Part shown: positions 48,249 through 56,425 of the stretch, piece by piece
Position numbering within the stretch: position 1 is the stretch's first letter
Layout of the letters: each line of letters starts with the position of its first letter
Source: JASGDN01 sp049841275
Lineage (GTDB): Bacteria > Chloroflexota > Chloroflexia > Thermomicrobiales > UBA6265
Assembly: GCA_049841275.1 (NCBI GenBank)
Contig: JASGDN010000045.1
Coordinates: 16,940-80,939 of the forward strand
Direction: 5' to 3'
DNA length: 64,000 bases
The notes under the pieces: model-generated
Seen by the model: the letters and a program-made list of their open reading frames with translations, nothing else
Told to the model about the DNA's origin: nothing
The model's database searches: none
Program-made: the position numbers and the translations under genes

Positions 48249-49340
48249 CTAGCAGAGCGTCGAGAGCAGCAGCGCCTTGTGCATGTGCAGCCGGTTCTCG
48301 GCCTGGTCGAAGATGATCGATTGCTTGCCGTCCGCCACGTCGGTCGCGACTTCCTCGTCGCGGTGCATGGGCAGGCAGTGCATGAAGACGGCTTCCTTCT
48401 TCGCGTTCGCCATGATGTCGGCGGTTACCTTGAATGGGGCAAGGGCGACGGCGCGGCCGGCGGCGTCCTCCTGGCCCATGCTGACGTGGACATCGGTGTA
48501 GATGGCGTCGGCATCCTTCGCGGCGGCGTAGGGATCGGTGGTGATGGCGATCGTGGCGCCCGTGTGCCTTCCGACCCACTGTGCGTGGTTGACGACCGAC
48601 GGGTCCGGTTGGAGGTTCGCTGGGGCCGCAACCGTGACCGAGACGCCCATCGCTGCACCGGAAAGCATCAGCGACTGCGCCATATTGTTGCCGTCGCCGA
48701 GGTAGGCCAGCTTGAGGCCCTTCAACTCGCCGAAGGCTTCCTTCAGGGTCAGCATGTCGGCATAGGCCTGCAACGGATGGCAGCGGTCGGAGAGGCCGTT
48801 CATCACCGGAATGGACGCCGACTCCGCGAGCGTGACCAGATCGCCGTGATCGGCGACCCGCGCCACGATCGCATCCACATAGCGGCTGAGGATCTGGGCC
48901 GTGTCGCCGATCGATTCGCCGCGCTTCATCTGGAGGTCGTTGACACCGAGGAAGATCGCCTGGCCACCGAGCTGGGCCATGCCGGCTTCCAGCGAGACGC
49001 GGGTTCGCGTGCTCGGGTGCTGGAAGATGAGGCCGAGCGTCTTGCCGGAGAGATAGGCGTGCTGCTGACCGGCACGGAAGGCGCTCTTGATCCGGGCGGC
49101 GGTGTCGATGAGCTCGTCGAGCTCGTCCGGCGAGAGATCCGTATCGACCAGGACGTGCCGGCCGCGCAGCCGCGTGCCAAGGCTGAATGCCGGTTGATGC
49201 AGTTGGTGCGGTCCGCCGAGCACGACGGTGCGCTCCTGCGCGGAGGCACCAGGAAGCTGCTGCACGCTGGGCACGGTATGCAGGATGGTGGGCTCGGTCT
49301 GCTCGATGATGGCTGGTTCGGCAACGGACGGCTGGTACAC
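48249..49340 (-). CDS. argF: Ornithine carbamoyltransferase
   Basis: A 363-residue carbamoyltransferase making citrulline from ornithine and carbamoyl phosphate, the step after LysW-ornithine release. Motifs are FQHPSTRTRVSLEAG (about residue 106), CHPLQAYADMLTLKE (HPxQ intact), YLGDGNNMAQSLM, TDVHVSMGQE and HCLPMHR. FQHP replaces the usual FEKP in both paralogs here. The GTG start at 49340 has AAGGGAGA upstream; the extended N-terminus of about 55 residues is not conserved. It is the first gene after the T-box leader with Arg specifier CGC, which supports the arginine assignment. Confidence 0.88.
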   Translation of the reverse strand: MYQPSVAEPAIIEQTEPTILHTVPSVQQLPGASAQERTVVLGGPHQLHQPAFSLGTRLRGRHVLVDTDLSPDELDELIDTAARIKSAFRAGQQHAYLSGKTLGLIFQHPSTRTRVSLEAGMAQLGGQAIFLGVNDLQMKRGESIGDTAQILSRYVDAIVARVADHGDLVTLAESASIPVMNGLSDRCHPLQAYADMLTLKEAFGELKGLKLAYLGDGNNMAQSLMLSGAAMGVSVTVAAPANLQPDPSVVNHAQWVGRHTGATIAITTDPYAAAKDADAIYTDVHVSMGQEDAAGRAVALAPFKVTADIMANAKKEAVFMHCLPMHRDEEVATDVADGKQSIIFDQAENRLHMHKALLLSTLC

Positions 49341-49429
49341 GCGGATCTCCCTTCGATCACGGCTCGCAACTACTTGCGGACGCCGGTCCGGCATGGGGCG
49401 AAGCGATCTTCGCCAGATGTCTGGACCGA

Positions 49430-49690
49430 AGGGGCGAGCGGCGTCAAGGCTCGCGGTACCACCCTTCTTGCACGAGCGGATCGCCACGATGGCGACTGCG
49501 CGTGCATCTCTCGGCTGTTGTGACCGTGGGAGCCACCCACCCGGACCTACTTGCGCGCGACGCATGTTGCATACGTCGTGGCTTTCTTCGGCCGGCCGCT
49601 CTAGGACGCGTTCGGAAGCCATCCACCGATCCCGGGCTTGCACCATCCCCAGGTCGCTTGGGTGGGAGAACCTCGTACTCTTCCCTGTCT
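49430..49690 (-). promoter_or_regulatory. T-box riboswitch leader, arginine specifier CGC
   Basis: The minus-strand leader of argF carries the T-box AAGGGTGGTACCGCGAGCC at 49448-49466, close to the family consensus. The Stem I distal hairpin with ATGGTGCAAGC lies at 49632-49652. The specifier segment reads GAA-CGC-GTCCTAGAGC, giving CGC (Arg) at 49608-49610, followed by a purine. The variable base is U, fitting a discriminator A. The competing terminator stem (GCGAGC/GCTCGC, 49434-49454) is short and lacks a U-run, so control may be less complete than in the lysX leader or act partly on translation. The 5' end is approximate. Confidence 0.87.
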
Positions 49691-50124
49691 GCACGGAATG
49701 TCGAGAGGCGATCGGCGAGGAGGCCGATCGAGCGAAAGCGTGTCTGCTGTGCGCTAACGGACGGCGACCGTCAGCGCGTCGTACGGAGGCGACGCGCCAA
49801 AGGCCGCCATCGGGGGTGGCGGGCGGCGCACCCCGGCACGCCAGTGGGTTGTCGATAAAGCTCGATCATGGCCGTCATTGCTCCATCCGCACGTGATGAC
49901 CGTGGCCACCTCGCCGTTCTGGAAAACGATGAGCGGGCGTCCTGGAGACACCCCACCCCGCATTCGTGATCGCTGTCACGAGTACAAACGGACGATACCC
50001 GAGTTTGGACGCATGTGTCAAGCAGCAACCGCTCATGAGACTATTTCGCGTATGCCATCGCGCGCTGGCCGGTACCCGGCATGCCCTGGAGCGGCCAGCC
50101 ATCCATTGTCGGGAAGGACCCGGA
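49691..50124. other. Intergenic region upstream of the Arg T-box
   Basis: About 430 bases hold the promoter of the argF unit (minus; TCGACA-17-AGAGTA near 49677-49705 is only a weak candidate) and the upstream region of the plus-strand nucleotidyltransferase pseudogene. No further gene is recognised. Confidence 0.35.
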
Positions 50125-50889
50125 ATGCACTCGGACCACGCCTGGGATCGCCATCTTCCGCCATTGCCGGAACCGTACGCATCGGCCCTGCGCACGGCGA
50201 GCACGCGCGTGATGGCGGAGTTCGCGGTGTGCGGCTTCCTGGTGGGGGGATCCGTCGTGCGTGGTGAGGGGTACGCGACGAGCGATCTCGACCTGGTGGT
50301 AGTCCACCGGGAGCGCTAGCGGCAGCGCATCCAGTTCTGGGCCGCCGGGGTGCCGGTGGAGGGTTTCGTCAATCCGGAGCACGCGCTGCGGCAGGCCATG
50401 GCGCAGGAGGTTCGGACGGGCCGCCCGGTCATGATGGGCCTGTTGGCGACGGGCGTCATCGTCCTCGACCCCGCTGGTATCATGGCGTGGCTGCAGGCGG
50501 AGGCGCGAACTCTGCTCAAGCGTGGGCCGCAGATTCCCCCGGCTGCCGTGCAGGCCCAGCAGTACGCCATTGCCTGTCTGCTCGACGACGCGGTGGACCT
50601 TCGCGACGAGGACATGGACCGCTCCCGCGCGATCGCCTCGCAGGCGCTGAGCGACGCCGCCAACCTCCATTTCCTGCGCCAAGGGCGCTGGCAGCCGCGA
50701 TCGAAGGCCTTGTTCCAGGCACTCGATGCCGATAACCCTGCACTGGGTGCCGAGTTTCGGGCCGTCATGGCCTCGTGGGAGGCACCGGACACACCCAACC
50801 GCGCCCGCGCCCTGCTGGAGCGGCTGACGGGCGTCTCCGGTTTTTTCGCGTGGGTATCGGTGCCGGAGGAGATGCCCTCGTTGGACTGA
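50125..50889 (+). pseudogene. Nucleotidyltransferase gene with an in-frame TAG
   Basis: The frame opens at ATG 50125 (GGAAGGA upstream) and encodes a polymerase-beta-like nucleotidyltransferase with GGSVVRGEGYATSDLDLVVV, i.e. GGS and SDxD catalytic residues near residues 41-56. At 50317-50319 the codon after VVVHRER is TAG, and the same frame then continues (RQRIQFWAAGVPVEGFVNPE) for about 190 residues to a stop at 50889, with helical C-terminal sequence. One substitution therefore splits an otherwise intact gene of about 254 codons. Such proteins may nucleotidylate small molecules or antibiotics; the substrate is unknown. Confidence 0.75.
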
Positions 50890-50923
50890 TGCGTCTGACG
50901 GCCGTGTCCGATCGCCGGAGGCG

Positions 50924-51835
50924 TCAGTCAAAGCGGGGTGGGGCTAGCGTGAAGAGGTCACTGAGGTCGGCGAGGATGCGGTCCAGCTCGGCTCGATCGT
51001 CGGCGTCGAGCGGATTCCCGGCGTAGTGGCGCAGGTAGTCGCTTGCGATGACGCCGCGCCGCTTCAGCACCGCCTTGTAGACGCCCGGGTAGCGGCCCTC
51101 ATAGTTCAGCAGCGGCAGCAGCCGCTCGAACAGGCGTCGCGCTGTCGGCTCGTTACCTGCGTCAAGCGTATTCCAGACCTGCACGTGCACGTCCGTCACT
51201 TCACAGGCCGGCATCGTGCCCACTGCGCCGCGCCGGACCTCGTCGAAGAGGTAGCGCCCCGCGATGCCACCCATGATTCCCTGAAGCTTCGGCCCGGCTT
51301 TCGCAATCTCGGTCGAGATCGCGTGACCGGGCGGGACCGTCTCCTCCTTCACCCAATCGACATGCGGCAACTCGCGGACCAGCGACGCCACGAACTCCGG
51401 AGCGAGGCGGGTGCCATACGGCGCATCGTGGTTCTGGATCACGATCGGGATCGTGGTGGCATCGCTCAGGCGCCGGTAGTAGTCGCGAATGGCGAACGTC
51501 GAAGCGGCGGGGCCGGTCGGCGGCAAGGCGATGACGCCGTCGGCGCCGATGGCCATCGCGTGTCGCAGGAAGAGCAGTGAGGTCTCGACTGATCCCGCCG
51601 AGATCCCGATGATGGCGGGAATACGATGGTCGACGGTCGTCACGATTGCCTTCGCCACGATCAGGCGTTCGGCGTCGCTGAGGGTCCACGCCTCGGATGC
51701 GTTGACCGGACCGACGATCCCATGAGCGCCAGCCTCCACACAGAAATCGACGAGCTGCACGAGGCTCCCCAGGTCGAGCTCGCCGTTGTCGGTGAATGGG
51801 GTCGGGGGTATGGTGAAGACACCGCGCCAGGTCAT
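50924..51835 (-). CDS. Dihydrodipicolinate synthase / N-acetylneuraminate lyase family protein
   Basis: A 303-residue class I aldolase-type TIM barrel. TIPPTPFTDNGELDLGSLVQ is the family start; GIVGPVNASEAWTLSDAER matches the GxxGE/SEAxxLS region with Asn in place of the usual Gly-Glu. The Schiff-base Lys is probably in HVDWVKEETVPPG, and the conserved Tyr lies in NHDAPYGTRL. As lysine is made here by the aminoadipate route, DapA function is unlikely; a keto-acid lyase is more probable. ATG 51835 has GGAGG six bases upstream. Confidence 0.85.
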   Translation of the reverse strand: MTWRGVFTIPPTPFTDNGELDLGSLVQLVDFCVEAGAHGIVGPVNASEAWTLSDAERLIVAKAIVTTVDHRIPAIIGISAGSVETSLLFLRHAMAIGADGVIALPPTGPAASTFAIRDYYRRLSDATTIPIVIQNHDAPYGTRLAPEFVASLVRELPHVDWVKEETVPPGHAISTEIAKAGPKLQGIMGGIAGRYLFDEVRRGAVGTMPACEVTDVHVQVWNTLDAGNEPTARRLFERLLPLLNYEGRYPGVYKAVLKRRGVIASDYLRHYAGNPLDADDRAELDRILADLSDLFTLAPPRFD

Positions 51836-51954
51836 GCGGACCTCCGGAAAAGGGATGTGTCGCCTCGCCTTGGGCCAGACAGGATGATCGCCAGCGTGCA
51901 ACGGGCATCCTCCCACAGGAGGTGTGCCATGTCGATGGCCCGAACGGCGCCCGA

Positions 51955-53529
51955 TCAGTTGAGGGCAGGGACTGGCGCACGCACGGAGCGCTTGCCATAG
52001 CTGTGCGCCACGGTTGCGAGACCGGCGATGCAGACGGCAATCGCGATCGCGATCGGCGTGACACCGAAGATGTCCATCGCGATGCCCGCGATCAGCGTCG
52101 GCAGCAGCGAGCCGATGTTCCCGATCAGGCCCTGCGTCGCGATCACCTGCCCGCGCAGCGTGCCCGGCGTGCGGCGAAGCAGGATCGATCGCGCCGCCAC
52201 ATTCACGATTGCCGAAGCGAATCCCGCCGGGACCGACACGATCATCGCCATGGCCACCAATGGCGGAATGCGCAGCAGGTTCGTGATGTCGTCCAGCGGC
52301 AGGTTCAGCGTGTCGTCCAGGAAGAGATACGTCGCGTTGATGAAGCCGAGTGCCGCCACACAAACCGCGAATACGAAGAGGCCCATCGTGGCGGTGAATT
52401 GCTCCCCTATCGAGCGCCCGAGCGTTGGCGCGAGGCGCAGGCCGATCACCAGGCCCAACGCAGCCGGAGCGAAGACGAAGACGGTGTTCTCCTTGGATGT
52501 ACCGAGGACACGTTCCAGGTAGAACGGCAGGATCACGATCAGGGCGCTCATGCCGACGCTGACCAGCACATCATCCACGACGGCCTCGAACGTCTGCCGG
52601 TCGCGCTGGATGAAGCGCCAGCCATCCCCGAGCGATGCCCGCAACGAGCGATTCGGGCGGCTCATGACGGCGCCGATCCGCTCCCGTGCGGGGGGCAGTG
52701 TCGCCACCAGGGAGCCTGCGATGAGGAAGAGCGCGCCGCTGAATGCGAACACCAGGCGCGGCCCATCGATCTTGAGCAGGATCGGAGCAGCGATCACGAG
52801 GCCGATTGCCTGCGAGATGGTCAGGGCGAGATTGAACATCGCCTGGGCCGAGGTGTAGCGGGCCGGCGGTACGGTCTCCGCGAGCATCGACGATTCGGCG
52901 GGTGAATAGAACTGGTGGATGATCCAGATGCCGAGGGTTGCTGCGAAGACCCCGGCCAGCGATGCCTGGCTGCCGACGAGGAAGAGCATGAAGGCGAACC
53001 GGAAGCCGTTCAGCAGGACCATGAGCGCCTTGCGCGAGATTGAATCGACCACGACGCCGGCGGCAAGCCCGAAGACGATGGACGGGATATTCGAGCAGAT
53101 GACGAAGAGCGAGTTGTAGAGCGACCGGTTCGACAGGTCCACCACCATGATCAGCAGGGCATAGAGCAATGCGCCCTGGGCGGTCTGCACCATCAGGCGC
53201 GAGAGCCAGAGTGTCCGGAAATCCGGATCGGCCATCACGGAGGGTTGATCGGCTGCCCGGACGGAGCGCGCGGGACGGCGAATCCGGGTTCCGATTGAGG
53301 AGGGGACGATCTCCGGGAGATCGGTGGATTCCCCGGTGGCGAAGAGGCCGCCGAGATGGTGTGTGTCGAGATCGGGGGCGATCGGGGGCACGGTCGCCTG
53401 AACGGCGGGACGACCGGTCATCGTGCGGGTCGGCGGCCGACGAGCCGGTTGGGTGGTGGGCGGTGCAGATCGGCGTGCACCGGCGGACGTCGAGGCAGGA
53501 TGGGACCGTGCCGCCCGCTGGTCCGTCAT
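51955..53529 (-). CDS. MFS transporter, MFS_3/enterobactin-exporter-like
   Basis: A 524-residue transporter. An unusual 100-residue Pro/Arg/Thr-rich cytoplasmic N-terminus precedes a 12-helix MFS core (FRTLWLSRLMVQTAQGALL, VFGLAAGVVVDSISRKALMV, RQTFEAVVDDVLVSVGMSALIV). The domain order fits exporters of the MFS_3 type. The substrate is unknown. A shorter start near MADPDFRTLWLSRL would remove the extension, but the frame has coding-like composition throughout. Confidence 0.87.
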   Translation of the reverse strand: MTDQRAARSHPASTSAGARRSAPPTTQPARRPPTRTMTGRPAVQATVPPIAPDLDTHHLGGLFATGESTDLPEIVPSSIGTRIRRPARSVRAADQPSVMADPDFRTLWLSRLMVQTAQGALLYALLIMVVDLSNRSLYNSLFVICSNIPSIVFGLAAGVVVDSISRKALMVLLNGFRFAFMLFLVGSQASLAGVFAATLGIWIIHQFYSPAESSMLAETVPPARYTSAQAMFNLALTISQAIGLVIAAPILLKIDGPRLVFAFSGALFLIAGSLVATLPPARERIGAVMSRPNRSLRASLGDGWRFIQRDRQTFEAVVDDVLVSVGMSALIVILPFYLERVLGTSKENTVFVFAPAALGLVIGLRLAPTLGRSIGEQFTATMGLFVFAVCVAALGFINATYLFLDDTLNLPLDDITNLLRIPPLVAMAMIVSVPAGFASAIVNVAARSILLRRTPGTLRGQVIATQGLIGNIGSLLPTLIAGIAMDIFGVTPIAIAIAVCIAGLATVAHSYGKRSVRAPVPALN

Positions 53530-53660
53530 CGCCTGCTCCCTTCCCGTTCATCGGATTGCCCGTGTCGCCTGGCCGCGTTCTGTCCCTCACGATCCTACCG
53601 AACGTTCACCCCCGATTGTCAATAGATCTCGGGCATCGTGTTGTGATACCCGGCAGGGGA

Positions 53661-54215
53661 TCAGTCGGTGAAGGGCAGGATGGCTTTTAGCCCGTTCTCG
53701 ATGCCATCGCGAATATCCTGCCAGCCAGGCAGGATCTCGCGCAGCGCGACGAAGAGCAAGATATCCGCGATCAGCAGGATGGCGAAGATGGCGATCGGGC
53801 CGATCCAGCCCAGGGCATCCATGAACCGCCCGAGTCCAAGCGCGTTCAGGCTGAACAGCAGGAACATGACCCAGCCGATCCCGAGCAGCCAGGAGCCGAA
53901 GACGAGCCCGTCCGGATGTCCCGGATCTTTCCAGATCAGGATGCAGACGATCCCGACGATCAGCAATGCTCCCGCGAGCACGGCAAGGGCGACCAGCCCC
54001 CAGGACCGCTGCGCCCAGCGGGCGCGCGGAACGAGCTTGCCGGGGCGCCGCTGATTCGGCCAGGCGCCTTCGACAGCGGTCTCGACGGCCTGGACGGTGA
54101 AGACCAGCGCGACGAACAGGGCGATGAGCAGCCACCACAGGCGCGTGTCGAAGGGGCCGAGCGGGATGCGGTCGAATCCCAGGTCGATGAGTGGCAGGGA
54201 GAGCCAGGACGGCAT
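53661..54215 (-). CDS. Membrane protein of unknown function
   Basis: A 184-residue protein with four hydrophobic helices (LWWLLIALFVALVFTVQAV, GLVALAVLAGALLIVGIVCI, LLGIGWVMFLLFSLNAL, IGPIAIFAILLIADILLFVAL). A basic loop (WPNQRRPGKLVPRARWAQR) lies after helix 1. No family is recognised. It is followed closely by the MFS exporter on the same strand, but with a 130-base gap. Confidence 0.75.
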   Translation of the reverse strand: MPSWLSLPLIDLGFDRIPLGPFDTRLWWLLIALFVALVFTVQAVETAVEGAWPNQRRPGKLVPRARWAQRSWGLVALAVLAGALLIVGIVCILIWKDPGHPDGLVFGSWLLGIGWVMFLLFSLNALGLGRFMDALGWIGPIAIFAILLIADILLFVALREILPGWQDIRDGIENGLKAILPFTD

Positions 54216-54470
54216 AGGCAGGCTGTTCGCTCCTGGTCCGGCGCAGACCCCGGCGGAGTCTGCGGGACGGCGGTGATGGGACGCAGCAGATCAAGGTGCG
54301 GCGTCGGGGCAGGACGGACGGCGCCGGCGTGAGCCGGGAGGGACGCAGGACGATCGTTCGCCGCGTCGCCAGCGGGAAGCATACCAGCGCCACTCCTGCC
54401 TGTGACCATGTCCACGCCGATGGGTTCCGATCGGTCCTGCCGGGGTATACATCCGTCGTCGCGGGACGGG

Positions 54471-55742
54471 CTAGCCGTAGACTTCCTGGCGGATCGCGTC
54501 GCCGAGGCGCCGCACCCCTTCAACAATGCGGGCCGGCGTCACCGTGGAGAAGCTCAGGCGGATGCGGTTCTTCATCGCCTTGTCGTGATAGAACCAGTCG
54601 CCCGGGAAGACAACCGTCCCGTGCTCGGCGGCTGTGTGGGCGAAGGTCGTCACATCCACCGACTCCGGCAGCGTGATCCAGACGAAGAACCCACCCTCTG
54701 GCTCCGACCAGGTGACATCCTCCGGCATGTACTCCGCCAGGGCGTTCAGCATCGCGTCGCGGCGCGGGCGGTAGATCTCGCGGGCGCGGGCGATACGATC
54801 GTCCAGTTCGGTGCGTGCCGCCGCGAGCACCGTCCGCTGGGTGATGCGGTCGTTCGAGATGTCCATCACCTCGCGGGCCGATAGCATCATCGCCAGGATG
54901 CTGGCTGGTGCAGCGGCCCACCCGGTGCGGATGCCCGGCGCGATCGTCTTGGAGAAGGTGCCAAGGTAGATCACGTCGTTGGAAAGAGCCTTCACAGCCG
55001 GGACCGGTTCGCCGTCGTAGCGCAGCTCGACGTACGGATCGTCCTCCAGGATGACGACGTTGTGCTTGCGCGCCAGGTCGATCAGGCGCTGTCGCCGCTC
55101 CAGCGGCATCGTGATCCCGGTCGGGTTGTGGAAGGTCGGGATCGTGTAGATCAGCTTCGCACGCGGCTCGCGGGCCAGCACCTCGGCAAGGACGTCCATA
55201 TCCATGCCATGCTCGTCGATCGGTACGCCGACGACGGTCGCTTCATAGGTCGCGAAGGTTTCCAGTGCACCGAGGAAGGTCGGCTCTTCGACGACGACCA
55301 CATTGCCAGGATCGAGGAAGACGCGGCAGGCTAGTTCGATACCCTGGGTGCTGCCAGCCGTGACGAGCACCTCGCCGGCGTCCACCTGCGCCCCTACGCG
55401 TTCCATCCGCTGGGCGATCAACTCGCGCAGCGCCGGCACGCCCTGCTGGTCGCCGTAGGCGAGCACGTCCAGTGCGTTTGCCCAGACCTCGCGGGAGGCC
55501 TCTTGCATCAGGTCGAGCGGGATCGCCTCCTTCGCCGGAGAGCCGTCGCCGAAGTAGACCGGATCCGGATGTTGCTTCAGCAGGGTGAGGATGTCGGTCC
55601 AGATCGAGCTGCCGCCAAAGGCCCTGGTGCGGGTGGCGAACCGTGGCGTTCCGCGGTCCGCGCCGGTACGGGCATCGGCGGTGATCGCGCCGATGTCGGC
55701 GGCCGACGAGACCTCGGTGGTTGTGGTGGTGGTCGTTGTCAT
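54471..55742 (-). CDS. PLP-dependent aminotransferase, LysN/2-aminoadipate aminotransferase-like
   Basis: A 423-residue fold-type I class I/II aminotransferase. Features are DVLAYGDQQGVPALRELIAQ, the PLP-side TAGSTQGIELACRVF, TIPTFHNPTG, LEDDPYVELRYDG and the Schiff-base Lys in YLGTFSKTIAPGIRTGW. This is the branch that includes Thermus LysN (aminoadipate aminotransferase) and Kat II-like enzymes. In an organism making lysine by the aminoadipate route, conversion of 2-oxoadipate to aminoadipate is the leading candidate. It lies 5 kb from the LysW cluster and has no T-box. The start at the poly-Thr MTTTTTTTTEV has GAGGAT upstream. Confidence 0.83.
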   Translation of the reverse strand: MTTTTTTTTEVSSAADIGAITADARTGADRGTPRFATRTRAFGGSSIWTDILTLLKQHPDPVYFGDGSPAKEAIPLDLMQEASREVWANALDVLAYGDQQGVPALRELIAQRMERVGAQVDAGEVLVTAGSTQGIELACRVFLDPGNVVVVEEPTFLGALETFATYEATVVGVPIDEHGMDMDVLAEVLAREPRAKLIYTIPTFHNPTGITMPLERRQRLIDLARKHNVVILEDDPYVELRYDGEPVPAVKALSNDVIYLGTFSKTIAPGIRTGWAAAPASILAMMLSAREVMDISNDRITQRTVLAAARTELDDRIARAREIYRPRRDAMLNALAEYMPEDVTWSEPEGGFFVWITLPESVDVTTFAHTAAEHGTVVFPGDWFYHDKAMKNRIRLSFSTVTPARIVEGVRRLGDAIRQEVYG

Positions 55743-56425
55743 GATGATCCTCGTGGGGACTGGTGCGCGATTCGGGAGTTCTGGCGGAGCGAGCGCGCAA
55801 TGCCGTATATCCGCCGGGTCCAGCGGCTCCTTCGACTTATTGAGGGAGCGATGGATTGGAACGGAATGCGTCCATCGGCATGCCTGTATCGAACCCGGCG
55901 ATCGAAACGATCGCTGGCCGATCAGGCGCCGGTAGGGGGATCGATCAGCTTGACCTTGAGGGGGTGACCATAGAGGAGATGGCACAGGGGATGGATGGAG
56001 GGCGCAAGGGCCTTGGCCGGTGCGATGCCCGGCGGATCAGCGTGGGTGGAGGTGGCAAGTCCGTCGGTCACGGCGGCGTCCAGTCTCACGCGAAACAGAA
56101 AAGGCGCTTCCTGCGTTCTCATATACGGACCGGGCATGCACCTGCAGGATCGAATCCTCGATAACCATGCGTCCTTCTGGCCATGATAGGCGGGAACCCA
56201 TTGCCGGCGCAAGGTGCGATCGCCGGGTGCAGGACCGGTCGGTCCAGGGGCAGGACGCGGTTCCAGGACGATTGTCTGCGGGCAACGCCCGTTCGCGCCC
56301 TTGCCAATGAGGAACAACCTCTCTATCATCCCTATGTACGTACACCCTGAATGTGGCTGTTCGGGCATTGGGGTGAGAGCCGAACCTGGTTCTGGGGAAC
56401 CGGATTCTGCGCAGGGAGAGGGACG
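55743..56425. other. Divergent intergenic region
   Basis: About 680 bases between the aminotransferase (minus) and the LysM protein (plus). Apart from the plus-strand promoter at 56301-56329 I see no gene, RNA or repeat that can be supported. Confidence 0.4.
56301..56329 (+). promoter_or_regulatory. Sigma-70-like promoter of the LysM-C39 gene
   Basis: TTGCCA (56301-56306) and TATCAT (56324-56329) are separated by exactly 17 bases. Transcription would start near 56337, about 90 bases before the ATG at 56426, which argues for that start over one 400 bases further in. Confidence 0.65.

Noticed and set aside
50924..51835. Assignment as DapA (lysine synthesis by the diaminopimelate route)
   Set aside because: Lysine is made by the LysW route here, and the substrate loops differ from DapA (VNASEAWTLS, NHDAPYGTR).
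54471..55742. Classification as a MocR-type transcription regulator
   Set aside because: There is no N-terminal winged-helix domain; only the aminotransferase part is present.
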